From an uncultured Lachnospiraceae bacterium (lineage in GTDB: Bacteria; Bacillota; Clostridia; Lachnospirales; Lachnospiraceae), in assembly GCA_944383265.1 (NCBI GenBank), contig CALWOX010000003.1, positions 62,001-126,000 of the forward strand: a stretch of 64,000 nucleotides of DNA. Direction: 5' to 3'. Shown piece after piece: positions 16,846-25,716 of the stretch (positions within the stretch are counted from its first letter, which is position 1; every line of letters begins with the position of its first letter). The position numbers were made by a program, and so were the translations under genes. The notes under the pieces are model-generated. The model was not told the origin of the DNA and did not search any database. It was given only the letters and a program-made list of their open reading frames with translations.

Positions 16846-18531
16846 TTATGCAGCCTTTCTTCCTATAAGCTCCTTCCCGGAGGTATATACTATGGTTACT
16901 CCGAGTATCATCAGCAGTACTGCAACTATGAGCTGAAGTCCTTCTACCATAAACACTCCTGTTCCTGAGGCAAAGGCATTGATAAGCGCTAAGAATCTCT
17001 GAACCAGTGCCGAGAAGGTGACTATAAGCATTATAACAAAGGGAGGAACAAGCGTCCTCATCTCTCTTCCCGTTACCTTAAGGAATACGCAGAGCGTTAT
17101 CAACACGAGAGCGCTCAAAAGCTGATTTGCGCTTCCGAACAGAGGCCATATATTCGAGTAACCGACCTGAGTCAGTATGTATCCGAAAAAGAGTGTTATC
17201 AATGTAGAGAAATATTTGTTGCAGAGGAGTTTCCTCCAACCCTCCGCATGTTCCATATCATCTGTGCTGAACAACTCCTGAAATGACATTCGTCCTATAC
17301 GGGCTACCGAGTCGAGCGTCGTGAAGGCAAGTGCCGATACACACATAGTCATAAAGCTTTCGGCGACATATACGGGGATTCCGAACATCTCAAGGAAGCC
17401 TGCTACTCCTGCTGAAAAGATATTAAAAGGTGTTCCGTCAGCAGGTGTCCCGTCAGCAGCCGCAGCTGCTCCCGCAACGCAGAGGGCAATGACAGCCAGT
17501 AGGCTCTCGAGCACCATTGCTCCGTATCCGACCTTTAGCATATCTTTCTCGTTTGAAATAGTCTTTGATGAGGTTCCTGAGGATACAAGGCTATGGAATC
17601 CTGATACGGCTCCGCAGGCAACTGTTACAAACAGTATGGGGAATAACGTGCCAAGGCTTGCATTATTAAAGCCTGTGTAAGCCGGAAGGTTCATATCCGG
17701 GTGTGCGAACACAAGTCCGAGTACTGCTCCGGCTATCATAGCTATAAACATAAAGGTCGACATATAGTCTCTCGGCTGCATGACGAACCACATGGGGAGC
17801 ACAGCAGCCAGAAAGATATATGCGAAAGCTATATAAACCCACATATCTTTTCCGAGCAGAACGGGAAGATTCATGCCGAAGGCAAAAGCCAGCACTGTGA
17901 ATATGAGTCCGAGTCCGACCTCCTTTGCCCCTGTGAACTTAAATTTTCTCTGCATAACTCCGAAAACCGCGGCAAACAGTATGAAGAAAAGAGATATGCT
18001 TCCCGCGGCACCGTTTACGTTTGCCTTCTCTGAAAGCGTTTGTGTGCCATCAGTAACCACATAGGCGTTGAAGGTGTCTGCAACCATATCCGCGAAAGCG
18101 GCCATGACTATGAGTGTAAACAGCCAGCAAAATCCGAGGAATAGCTTCCTTCCGGTCTTACCTATATACTTTTCTATCAAAAGTCCCATTGATTTTCCGT
18201 CATTTTTTACGCTGGCATAAAGAGCTCCAAAGTCTGTGACGGCTCCGAAGAAGATTCCACCGATGATTATCCAGAGCAGAACGGGCAGCCAACCGAAGGC
18301 CGCGGCCTGTATAGCTCCTGTGACAGGTCCTGCGCCTGCGATAGATGAGAACTGATGTGCAAATACGGTCCATCCGTCCGTCGGCACATAATCTTGACCG
18401 TCATTATGTGCTACTGCGGGGGTCTTTGCATTGGGATCTATTCCCCACTTGTTTGCGAGCCAACGTCCGTAAAGAGCATAGGCCGCCACAAGACATACAG
18501 CTGCGATCAATACAATTACAAGTGTGTTCAT
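16846..18531 (-). CDS. cstA: CstA family transporter (peptide/pyruvate uptake)
   Basis: Multi-helix inner membrane transporter of the carbon-starvation CstA/BtsT family. Known members take up peptides or pyruvate with protons. Hallmarks are GPVTGAIQAAAFGWLPV, GAVTDFGALYASVKN and GSANQLLSAL. A frame open from 18645 includes the leader terminator; the ATG at 18531 preceded by AAGGAG gives 561 residues starting MNTLVIVL, the expected N-terminus. Length is that of the shorter Firmicutes CstA forms. A T-box leader lies directly upstream, implying control by an uncharged tRNA. Confidence 0.92.
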   Translation of the reverse strand: MNTLVIVLIAAVCLVAAYALYGRWLANKWGIDPNAKTPAVAHNDGQDYVPTDGWTVFAHQFSSIAGAGPVTGAIQAAAFGWLPVLLWIIIGGIFFGAVTDFGALYASVKNDGKSMGLLIEKYIGKTGRKLFLGFCWLFTLIVMAAFADMVADTFNAYVVTDGTQTLSEKANVNGAAGSISLFFILFAAVFGVMQRKFKFTGAKEVGLGLIFTVLAFAFGMNLPVLLGKDMWVYIAFAYIFLAAVLPMWFVMQPRDYMSTFMFIAMIAGAVLGLVFAHPDMNLPAYTGFNNASLGTLFPILFVTVACGAVSGFHSLVSSGTSSKTISNEKDMLKVGYGAMVLESLLAVIALCVAGAAAAADGTPADGTPFNIFSAGVAGFLEMFGIPVYVAESFMTMCVSALAFTTLDSVARIGRMSFQELFSTDDMEHAEGWRKLLCNKYFSTLITLFFGYILTQVGYSNIWPLFGSANQLLSALVLITLCVFLKVTGREMRTLVPPFVIMLIVTFSALVQRFLALINAFASGTGVFMVEGLQLIVAVLLMILGVTIVYTSGKELIGRKAA

Positions 18532-18591
18532 AATATTTGCTCTCCTTTTTAATTTTTTCGGAAACTTGTCATGAGCACGTTTTCCGCAAAT

Positions 18592-18952
18592 AAAAAACGC
18601 CCTCTGCCAAATCTCTTTTGTCAGAAGACGAAGTAATTTCAACAATTAACCTCCGCGGTACCACTTCTGTTGCTTTCATATAGAAAGCCTCTCTGTCTCA
18701 TCTTCCCATCAGGCGTTATCCAATGCCCTCTAAGGCTCAATGAGCTTCCCTTTAACGGTGGAAATCCGTTCAGAGCTACCCTTCGCACACAGTTCTGAAA
18801 ACTTTGTATAAAAGTCTATGGGAACTGATCATCCGACACTTCACTCTGACTGCTCGCAGGTGATGACTACTCAGGCTATGCTGTTTCCTCTCACCAACCG
18901 GAAACTCTCTGAAAGCATTATTGCCACGGAAGCCTTGTCCTGTTCGTCGCAT
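18592..18952 (-). promoter_or_regulatory. T-box riboswitch with ATC (Ile) specifier upstream of cstA
   Basis: The antiterminator T-box core AGTGGTACCGCGG is at 18665-18653 (minus). The Stem I apical segment GGTTGGTGAGAGG and the following specifier loop lie upstream. In the specifier loop the triplet before ACCTGCGAGC is ATC (18864-18862), aligning with ATG before GTCTTGGAGC in the methionine T-box of this window. The terminator stem is CGTCTTCTG/CAGAGGGCG (18630-18622 and 18606-18598) with a T6 run. The tRNA ligand is therefore read as tRNA-Ile. Confidence 0.88.
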
Positions 18953-18971
18953 TTGTTTTAAATTGTTTTAC

Positions 18972-18999
18972 ATTATAATCAGGATTTCCTGTATGTCAA
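18972..18999 (-). promoter_or_regulatory. Promoter of the cstA T-box transcript
   Basis: Minus-strand TTGACA (18999-18994), a 16-bp spacer and TATAAT (18977-18972), both perfect consensus, about 20 bp before the start of Stem I. Confidence 0.8.
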
Positions 19000-19108
19000 T
19001 AAAAATTACAGAATATTATATTAAAGCGTAAAAAGTTACAATCAATGTCATTAACAATACTTATTATAATTTTAATTATTATAAATTTAAGTTATATAAA
19101 TAAAATAT

Positions 19109-19145
19109 AAGGCTGCCGCCGGTATTTTTATCAGCAGCAGTCCTT
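19109..19145 (-). terminator. Terminator of the fru operon
   Basis: Stem built from AAGG/CCTT and CTGC/GCAG with one bulged base, 25 bp past the fruA stop. T-rich sequence is present on both strands, so it may work in both directions. Confidence 0.5.
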
Positions 19146-19170
19146 TTATTATTACTATTATTTGTATTTT

Positions 19171-21084
19171 TTATTGCTCCACGTTCTTCTTAAGAATTCC
19201 GAGAGCTATAGCTGAAACTACAGTTCCCACAACAAGAGCTGCAAGGTACATAAGAGAATTTCCTACTACAGGGAATACGAAGATTCCGCCGTGGGGAGCC
19301 ATAAGCGTACATCCGAATACCATCGAAAGTGCTCCCGCAACAGCTGAACCGATAACGCATGAAGGGATAACTCTCAGAGGATCAGATGCTGCATAAGGGA
19401 TAGCTCCCTCTGTGATGAATGCAAGTCCCATGATGAAGTTTGTGGGGCCTGACTCTCTCTGCTCCTTTGTGAACTTGTTCTTGAAAATCATTGTGGCAAG
19501 TGCTATTGCACAGGGAGGAACCATTCCGCCTATCATTACAGCTGCCATAACATCGTAGTTACCTGAAACTATTGATGCTGTTCCGAATACATATGCGGCT
19601 TTGTTGAAGGGGCCGCCCATATCTATCGCCATCATTCCTGCAACTATAGCTCCGAGAAGTATCTTTGAGCTTCCGCTCATACCTGCAAGTCCGTTGTTAA
19701 GAGCCTGATTAAGTGCTCCTACAGGGGGCTCAACTATAAAGTTCATTATGAGACCTATAAGGAGTATTCCTATTACAGGATAAAGCAGTACAGGAGCGAT
19801 TTTCTCTATTGTACGGGGAAGCTTGTCAAAGGCCTGCTTTAATATAAGAATAAGGTAACCTGCTATAAATCCTGCAAGCAGGGCTCCTAAAAATCCCGAC
19901 TTTCCGTTTGCCGCAATATATCCGCCTACAAAGCCTACCGCAAGTCCCGGCCTGTCCGCTATACTCATGGCAATATATCCCGCAAGTATGGGAAGCATGA
20001 AGGAGAACGCCGCATTTCCGATTCCCTTAAAGGTGGCCGCAAGGGGAGTTATGGTTCCGAAGTTTGCCCTTACCTCTGCTGAAACTGATGCCATATCAAC
20101 GCTCATAGTATCTATAAGGAAAGCTATGGCTATAAGGATTCCGCCTCCTACTACGAAGGGAAGCATATGGGACACTCCATTCATAAGGTGCATATAGAGC
20201 TGATGAGCCATTGAGCCGCCTGATTTTCCGCCCTCAGAAGCGCTATCCGAATCATTTCCCGCAGCATCAGCATTATATACAGGCACATTTCCTGATACAG
20301 CTCTCTTTATAAGCTCGTCAGCCTTTCCGATTCCGTCAGATACCTGACACTCTATTACTTTTTTGCCTGCAAATCTTGCCATGGGGACCTTTGTGTCGGC
20401 AGCAACTATTATGGCGTCCGCCTCTCTTATCTCGTCCTCTGTGACGACATTCTTCGCTCCGCTTGAGCCTCTTGTCTCAACCTTAATGAAGCAATCATTT
20501 GCCTTTGCAGCCTTCTCAAGAGCTTCCGCCGCCATATATGTGTGGGCGATTCCTGTAGGGCATGAGGTTACGGCAAGAATCTTCTTTTTCGCCTCTTCCT
20601 TTGATACAGTTTCTGTCTTGGGCTTTTCCTCAGTGTCGAATTCATCAATGACACTCACAAACTCCTCAGGAGTCTTTGCCGCCCTGAGCTTATCCGCAAA
20701 CTCCTCCTGCATCATCAATACAGAAAGTTTGCTTAATACCTCCAAGTGTACATTGTCCTTTGTGTCGGGAGCGGCTATAAGGAAGAGCAACGTAACGGGA
20801 GCTCCGTCCATTGAGTCAAAATCAACTCCCTCGGGAATTACCATAGCAGCAAGTCCGGGGGCATTTACAGCTGCGCATCTTCCGTGAGGAATAGCTATTC
20901 CGTCACCTACGCCTGTAGTTCCCTCCTCCTCTCTCGCAAATACCTGCTTCTCATATGCCTTAAGGTCGTTGAGCTTGCCTGACTTATTCATCAGCTCACA
21001 AGCCATCTCAAGGGTCTCCTGCTTAGTTTTGGGGGCCGCTTTAAGGTCTATGCTCCTTAAATCCAGCAAATCTGATATTCTCAT
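19171..21084 (-). CDS. fruA: Fructose-specific PTS enzyme IIABC
   Basis: Membrane phosphotransferase importing fructose as fructose 1-phosphate. Order is EIIA (about 1-145, phosphorylatable His67 in IAIPHGRC), EIIB (about 165-262, Cys175 in TSCPTGIAHT) and EIIC (about 290-637, multi-helix, with GFLGALLAGFIAGYL and GPFNKAAYVFG). An upstream GTG at 21093 is possible, but the ATG at 21084 is better spaced from the purine-rich AGGCAGG site. Length of about 637 residues is normal for FruA. It follows fruK and uses the same promoter region. Confidence 0.95.
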   Translation of the reverse strand: MRISDLLDLRSIDLKAAPKTKQETLEMACELMNKSGKLNDLKAYEKQVFAREEEGTTGVGDGIAIPHGRCAAVNAPGLAAMVIPEGVDFDSMDGAPVTLLFLIAAPDTKDNVHLEVLSKLSVLMMQEEFADKLRAAKTPEEFVSVIDEFDTEEKPKTETVSKEEAKKKILAVTSCPTGIAHTYMAAEALEKAAKANDCFIKVETRGSSGAKNVVTEDEIREADAIIVAADTKVPMARFAGKKVIECQVSDGIGKADELIKRAVSGNVPVYNADAAGNDSDSASEGGKSGGSMAHQLYMHLMNGVSHMLPFVVGGGILIAIAFLIDTMSVDMASVSAEVRANFGTITPLAATFKGIGNAAFSFMLPILAGYIAMSIADRPGLAVGFVGGYIAANGKSGFLGALLAGFIAGYLILILKQAFDKLPRTIEKIAPVLLYPVIGILLIGLIMNFIVEPPVGALNQALNNGLAGMSGSSKILLGAIVAGMMAIDMGGPFNKAAYVFGTASIVSGNYDVMAAVMIGGMVPPCAIALATMIFKNKFTKEQRESGPTNFIMGLAFITEGAIPYAASDPLRVIPSCVIGSAVAGALSMVFGCTLMAPHGGIFVFPVVGNSLMYLAALVVGTVVSAIALGILKKNVEQ

Positions 21085-21205
21085 GATTTTCACCTGCCTG
21101 ATTTATTTTATATTTTTTACTTTAAAAAGTTAATTCAAATAAATTTGTTTTCCGTTTATCCCGCCTGTGAGTTTTTCCATCAGGAAATTTTATATGGAGT
21201 CTTAT

Positions 21206-22108
21206 TTAGAGTCTGCTTCTGAGATCCTCTATCTCCGCACCTGTAGCAAGATTTTCGGAATATGCGCTTGCGCTGCCTGCAGCCATACCGTACTTGAAAG
21301 CCTCGTCATAGCTTCCGTATTTGAGGTATCCGTAAAGGAATCCGGCAACCATGGAGTCTCCCGCTCCGACTCCGTTTACAAGCTTTCCCTTGGGAGGCTT
21401 TGCACTGTGTACCTCTCCGAACTCGTCCACAAGTATAGCTCCTGCTCCCGCCATCGATACGAGAACGTTCACAGCGCCCTTTTCCTTAAGCTTCCTCGCA
21501 TATTTAATTATTGCTTCCTCTGTTCCGAGCTCCACGTTAAAAATATCCGCAAGCTCATGATTGTTGGGCTTTATGAGGAAAGGCTTGTTTTCCAGAACAT
21601 TTACCAAGAGTTCTCTCTCAGCATCCACGACTATCCTTACATTCTTGTCGGAAAGCCTCAGCATGAAATCCTTATATATGGAATTCGGCAGAGAATTGGG
21701 AATGCTTCCGGCAAGTACAAGGACATCTCCGTCGGAAAGCATATCGATCTTTTTGCAAAGCTCCTTAAGGCTTTCCTCGTCAATATCCGGGCCCTTTCCG
21801 TTTATCTCTGTTCCCTCTATGCTCCTGAGCTTTACATTTATCCTTGAGCTTCCCTTTTTAAGCTCGATAAAGTCGGTTTTTATACCGTCCTTTTCAAGCA
21901 TCTTTCTTATCTGTTCACCTGTGAAGCCTGCTGTAAATCCAAGGGCAATATTCTCCATCCCAAGATTCTTAAGTACTGTGGAGACATTTACACCCTTTCC
22001 TCCTGCAAGGAGCTTTTCTGAGCTTGTCCTGTTTGTAAGTCCGAGCCTGAAATTATCCACCGACACGATATAGTCAAGCGCCGGATTAAAGGTGATGGTA
22101 TATATCAT
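21206..22108 (-). CDS. fruK: 1-Phosphofructokinase
   Basis: PfkB-family kinase converting the fructose 1-phosphate made by FruA into fructose 1,6-bisphosphate. It has the N-terminal MIYTITFNPALDY motif, GGKGVNVSTVLKNLG, and the C-terminal catalytic motif NGVGAGDSMVAGF with the base Asp. A longer frame starting at 22150 is less likely, because the ATG at 22108 is the family N-terminus and is preceded by AAGGGG. The product is about 300 residues. fruA follows about 120 bp downstream. Confidence 0.95.
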   Translation of the reverse strand: MIYTITFNPALDYIVSVDNFRLGLTNRTSSEKLLAGGKGVNVSTVLKNLGMENIALGFTAGFTGEQIRKMLEKDGIKTDFIELKKGSSRINVKLRSIEGTEINGKGPDIDEESLKELCKKIDMLSDGDVLVLAGSIPNSLPNSIYKDFMLRLSDKNVRIVVDAERELLVNVLENKPFLIKPNNHELADIFNVELGTEEAIIKYARKLKEKGAVNVLVSMAGAGAILVDEFGEVHSAKPPKGKLVNGVGAGDSMVAGFLYGYLKYGSYDEAFKYGMAAGSASAYSENLATGAEIEDLRSRL

Positions 22109-22200
22109 CGGCTCTGCACCCCTTTCTGTCTTTGATTGTTTGAACAACAATCCGGACTGAATAATATTTTGAAAATATTAAGTCAATATTAAATCAATAT

Positions 22201-22284
22201 ATCAATGATTGATTTTTAAGTTTTGTGATTATCTTTGATTTATTTTTCTTTATGATACAATTATAATCAATCATTTTCAATCAT
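22201..22284 (-). promoter_or_regulatory. fruK-fruA promoter with three candidate FruR operators
   Basis: Minus-strand TTGAAA (22280-22275), a 17-bp spacer and TATCAT (22257-22252) form a promoter. The octamer TCAATCAT occurs twice in tandem, 10 bp apart (22267-22274 and 22277-22284), over the -35. Its complement occurs again at 22205-22212 within the palindrome ATCAATGATTGAT. Helical phasing and position suggest binding of the DeoR-type regulator encoded upstream. Confidence 0.55.
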
Positions 22285-22323
22285 AAAACTGCATAAAAAA
22301 TTAATATTTTTATGTGCAAAAGA

Positions 22324-22349
22324 CACAAAAAAGAGAGCCCCCTGGGCTC
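22324..22349 (-). terminator. Terminator between fruR and fruK
   Basis: Stem GAGCCC/GGGCTC (22335-22340 and 22344-22349) with a 3-base loop, followed on the minus strand by TCTTTTTTGTG. It separates the regulator transcript from fruK-fruA. Confidence 0.75.
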
Positions 22350-22398
22350 CCTTTAACGCATTAAAATAACTATTTATAAGTCTTTGTTGTAGCTTTTA

Positions 22399-23151
22399 TT
22401 ACAGGCCTGTCTCTTTTATATTTTCCTTCCCTTCAAACTCGGGACTGCCTATCCTGTCAGTTATGATCTTTGCAGAGTCATAATTTCCGAAGCTCACCAT
22501 GCTTTTTACTCCAAATTTGTCGTGGTCACACAGGACATATCTCCTTCCTGTCTGCTCCATTGAGACGCGCTTTACCGCAGCCTCATCGCTGTCGGGAGTA
22601 GTATAGCCGGTCTTAAGGTCTATGCCGTTCGTCCCCCAGAAGCCTATAGTGAATCGGTATTTCAGAAGGTTGGCAACTGCGGTAGCCCCTGTTACCGCGT
22701 CAGTGGAATATTTTAGATTTCCCCCAAGAAGTATCACATCAAATCCCCGCTTTGCAAGCTTCCTTGCTATACCCACTCCGTTTGTGACATATACAGCCTT
22801 CTTCTGATTAATAAAGTCCGCAAGAAATCCCGTAGTGCTTCCGGCATCGATATAGACAAAATCATCCTCCTTGATAAGCCTCGCGGCGTATTCCGCTATC
22901 CTGCGTTTTTCATCCACATTTATCAGCTCTCGGTCACCAATCTCGGTATCCTTTGTCATAAAGTCGCTTTTTTCGGGAAGGACCGCACCACCGAATACCT
23001 TTTTAAGCTTTCCTGTCTTGTCAAGGGACGCAAGGTCTCTCCTTACAGTCGCCTCAGACGCATGGAGAAGTACTGTAAGCTCTCCTACAGTAATATTTCC
23101 TCTCTCTTCCAAAAGCTTTATTATCTCATTGTATCTTTGCTCAGCAAGCAT
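22399..23151 (-). CDS. fruR: DeoR family transcriptional regulator of fructose genes
   Basis: N-terminal winged helix-turn-helix (RYNEIIKLLEERGNITV, then LLHASEATVRRDLASLDK) and C-terminal DeoR sensor domain (YIDAGSTTGFLADF, VTNGVGIARKL, ILLGGNLKYSTDAVTG) that binds a phosphorylated sugar. The frame is open from 23178, but the ATG at 23151 gives the family N-terminus MLAEQRYNEI; its ribosome site (AGAGGCG) is modest. Position next to fruK-fruA indicates control of these by fructose 1-phosphate. Confidence 0.9.
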   Translation of the reverse strand: MLAEQRYNEIIKLLEERGNITVGELTVLLHASEATVRRDLASLDKTGKLKKVFGGAVLPEKSDFMTKDTEIGDRELINVDEKRRIAEYAARLIKEDDFVYIDAGSTTGFLADFINQKKAVYVTNGVGIARKLAKRGFDVILLGGNLKYSTDAVTGATAVANLLKYRFTIGFWGTNGIDLKTGYTTPDSDEAAVKRVSMEQTGRRYVLCDHDKFGVKSMVSFGNYDSAKIITDRIGSPEFEGKENIKETGL

Positions 23152-23361
23152 CTTTTCGCCTCTTTTACTCAATGTCAAGTATAATTATTAGCGGAAAACA
23201 GCAATGTTCTCCTTATTTAAGTCATTGTACCACACTTAAGGTCTGATTTCATTATTTTGTTTTCCCTGTCAGTCATATCCCGCTTTCATAAACAAATCCT
23301 TCCTCTGAAAAATTACTTTTAATTATCCTGATTTCTTATGTATTTTCAGTAATTTACAGCA

Positions 23362-23390
23362 TTGACAATTTTTAATCAATTATATAAGAT
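23362..23390 (+). promoter_or_regulatory. Promoter of the decarboxylase beta-subunit gene
   Basis: TTGACA (23362-23367), a 17-bp spacer and TAAGAT (23385-23390), ending 37 bp before the ATG at 23428. Confidence 0.7.
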
Positions 23391-23427
23391 TTTTTATGAT
23401 AATACTTTCTCAGGAGGTAGCTTGAAG

Positions 23428-24564
23428 ATGCAGAGCTTAAGCTTTCTGTGGGAAGGCGTTATGGCCGTTACCCCACAGCAATTCATTATGTACATTGTCG
23501 GGATCCTGTTGATATTCCTTGCGATCCGAAAGAACTACGAGCCGTCGCTGCTTTTGCCCATGGGATTCGGAGCAATACTTGTAAACCTTCCCATGTCGGC
23601 AGCTGTAAACCAGATGATGGCGGGAGTCGGGGAGACTCACGGAATCATACAGTGGCTCTTTGAGACAGGAATAGAGGCTTCCGAGGCCTTCCCTCTCCTT
23701 CTCTTTATCGGAATCGGCGCCATGATAGATTTTGGCCCCCTTCTTTCAAATCCCAAGATGTTCCTGTTCGGAGCTGCGGCTCAGTTCGGTATCTTCTTTA
23801 CAATAGTATTTGCCGTTATCTTAGGCTTTGACCTTAAGGATGCCGCATCAATAGGTATAATCGGAGCGGCAGACGGCCCCACCTCGATACTTGTATCACA
23901 GGTGCTTAATTCAAATTATATAGGCCCTATAGCCGTGGCGGCATACTCCTACATGGCCCTTGTTCCCATAGTACAGCCTATTGCCATAAAAGCTGTCACT
24001 ACTAAAAAGGAAAGACTCATAAGGATGCCCTACAATGAAAACAAAGTGTCCAAGGCTTCAAAGATAGCCTTCCCCATAATAGTGACCTTCATTGCAGGCT
24101 TTGTCGCTCCGGATTCAATATCGCTTGTAGGTATGATAATGTTCGGAAACCTAATAAGGGAGTGCGGCTGTCTCAACACTCTTTCACAGACAGCTCAGGA
24201 TGGCCTTGCAAACCTTATAACACTGCTCCTCGGTATAACGATCTCCTTCAGCATGAGAGCCGAGCAGTTTGTACAGCCCTCAACCATACTTATAATGGCC
24301 CTCGGACTTTTCGCCTTTATATTTGATACTGTCGGCGGATGTCTGCTTGCAAAATTCATTAACCTGTTCTCAAAGAACAAGATAAACCCCATGGTCGGAG
24401 CGGCAGGAATTTCAGCATTCCCCATGTCCTCAAGAGTTATTCAGAAGCTCGGACTCGAGGCTGACCCTACCAATCACCTTCTTATGCACGCTGTAGGAGC
24501 AAACGTATCTGGTCAGATCGCCTCAGCAGTTGCAGGAGGAATAATACTCGGATTCTTCCGTTAG
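23428..24564 (+). CDS. oadB: Sodium ion-translocating decarboxylase, beta subunit
   Basis: Integral membrane subunit that decarboxylates carboxybiotin and pumps Na+ (oxaloacetate, methylmalonyl-CoA or glutaconyl-CoA decarboxylase complexes). The family core IIGAADGPTSIL with the Na+-site Asp is present, as are LLFIGIGAMIDFGPLL and MHAVGANVSGQIASAVAGG at the C-terminus. A reading from 23362 would start on the promoter -35; the ATG at 23428 has AGGAGG 10 nt before it and gives 378 residues, the normal length. No alpha, gamma or biotin-carrier subunit gene is adjacent, so the complex type is unknown. Confidence 0.93.
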   Translation: MQSLSFLWEGVMAVTPQQFIMYIVGILLIFLAIRKNYEPSLLLPMGFGAILVNLPMSAAVNQMMAGVGETHGIIQWLFETGIEASEAFPLLLFIGIGAMIDFGPLLSNPKMFLFGAAAQFGIFFTIVFAVILGFDLKDAASIGIIGAADGPTSILVSQVLNSNYIGPIAVAAYSYMALVPIVQPIAIKAVTTKKERLIRMPYNENKVSKASKIAFPIIVTFIAGFVAPDSISLVGMIMFGNLIRECGCLNTLSQTAQDGLANLITLLLGITISFSMRAEQFVQPSTILIMALGLFAFIFDTVGGCLLAKFINLFSKNKINPMVGAAGISAFPMSSRVIQKLGLEADPTNHLLMHAVGANVSGQIASAVAGGIILGFFR

Positions 24565-24660
24565 TCAAAGCGAAAAACGAGTATTTATAATTATTACTGT
24601 TGTGTTTTCAAAAATGATAAAACTTTATTGATCATACATCCAATGAAAGGCGGTAGAAAA

Positions 24661-24777
24661 ATGAGCGCTAATCTTATAACAGCCCTCAATATGATGTGGC
24701 AGGGAATGCTCGGACTCTTTGTCGTCATGGGCCTCATAGCCGTGATCGTTTATTTTATGATAAAGACCGACAAATAG
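24661..24777 (+). CDS. 38-residue single-helix membrane protein beside oadB
   Basis: Short frame MSANLITALNMM... with one hydrophobic helix (about residues 16-34) and the tail IKTDK. AAAGGCGG precedes the ATG, and the gene follows oadB by 96 bp on the same strand. Size and topology recall the membrane part of the small gamma subunit (OadG/GcdD) of Na+-pump decarboxylases. It lacks the soluble tail and may be a reduced gamma-like stabilising subunit. The function is inferred from position. Confidence 0.6.
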   Translation: MSANLITALNMMWQGMLGLFVVMGLIAVIVYFMIKTDK

Positions 24778-24827
24778 CTTTTATAGTCTTTTTAATTCAG
24801 GGCCCGGCATTAAGCTCAGACCGGAGT

Positions 24828-25685
24828 CTAAAACTTTACAGAGCCCTGAGTCATTCCGTTTATTAAATATTTTCTGAATATCAAAGCCATTAAGGCGGGA
24901 GGTACTATCGCGAGAAGTCCTCCCGCTGCTGTTACTCCGTAAAAAATCGTATCCTTTGTCATAAACTCTGATGTGACTATGGATACAGGTTTTGTGGCTG
25001 CGCTTGAGGCGAGTATAAGCGGTATCTGATACTGTCCCCAAGCTGAAAGAAACATTATCAGCGAGGAAGCCGCTATTATAGGATATGAAACAGGCAGTAT
25101 CACCCTGAAAAAGCAGCTCATATATCCGCATCCGTCAACTCTTGCAGCCTCCGACAGCTCTCCGGGTATGGAGGCAAAATAATTACTCATAAGCCATGTG
25201 TTCATTGGAAGGAATGAGCTTACATATACAAGGCTCAGCCAAAATGTCTTATCAAGAAGTCTGTTCATGGAGAATATCCTGAAAAGCGGTATGATAGTTG
25301 CAAACACAGGGATCACCATCGTTATCAAAAGCCCGTATTTAAAAAATGTCCTTCCCTTAAAGCGCAGTGACGAAAGTGCATATGCTGTAATGACAGCTAT
25401 AGGCTGCCCTATTAAGAGGGTCAAGGCAACCGCCTTTACCGAATTTACCATACCCTCTGTAAATCTCAGGGAATACTGTGACTCCATCCCCAGAAGCTCG
25501 GCATAATTTCCCCATGTTATCTCTCCGGGAAGCATACCGGAATCATTCGTAAACATCTCATACTCCGGAGTCACCGATACTATGAAGGCCCATATGAAGG
25601 GTCCCAAGGTCAGTATTAAAAACGCAGCGCAGGCTAATATATACGCAGGGCTCAGAGGCTCCCTCTTTTTTATTTCATTCTTCAT
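24828..25685 (-). CDS. Carbohydrate ABC transporter permease (MalG type)
   Basis: Inner-membrane permease of a CUT1-type sugar importer, 285 residues, about six helices. It has the family LGPFIWAFIVS start and the EAA loop LSEAARVDGCGYMSCFFRVILP that contacts the ATPase. An AAGGATCAGG region precedes the ATG, and the gene begins 31 bp after the first permease. No dedicated ATPase is encoded here, so a shared MsmK-like ATPase elsewhere is expected. Confidence 0.92.
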   Translation of the reverse strand: MKNEIKKREPLSPAYILACAAFLILTLGPFIWAFIVSVTPEYEMFTNDSGMLPGEITWGNYAELLGMESQYSLRFTEGMVNSVKAVALTLLIGQPIAVITAYALSSLRFKGRTFFKYGLLITMVIPVFATIIPLFRIFSMNRLLDKTFWLSLVYVSSFLPMNTWLMSNYFASIPGELSEAARVDGCGYMSCFFRVILPVSYPIIAASSLIMFLSAWGQYQIPLILASSAATKPVSIVTSEFMTKDTIFYGVTAAGGLLAIVPPALMALIFRKYLINGMTQGSVKF

Positions 25686-25716
25686 TTTTTTCCTGATCCT
25701 TATTTTCCTGTCCCCA

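Noticed and set aside
18532-18645. Longer cstA start giving a basic N-terminal extension
   Set aside because: The extension is translated from the T-box antiterminator/terminator region; the ATG at 18531 has a proper ribosome site and the family N-terminus.
23362-23427. Longer N-terminus for the decarboxylase beta subunit
   Set aside because: The proposed start is the TTG of a TTGACA -35 element, and the AGGAGG site fits the ATG at 23428.
24781-24860. Terminator after the MalG-type permease
   Set aside because: Only a long-range TCAGGGC/GCCCTGA pairing that partly overlaps the coding end, with no T-run.
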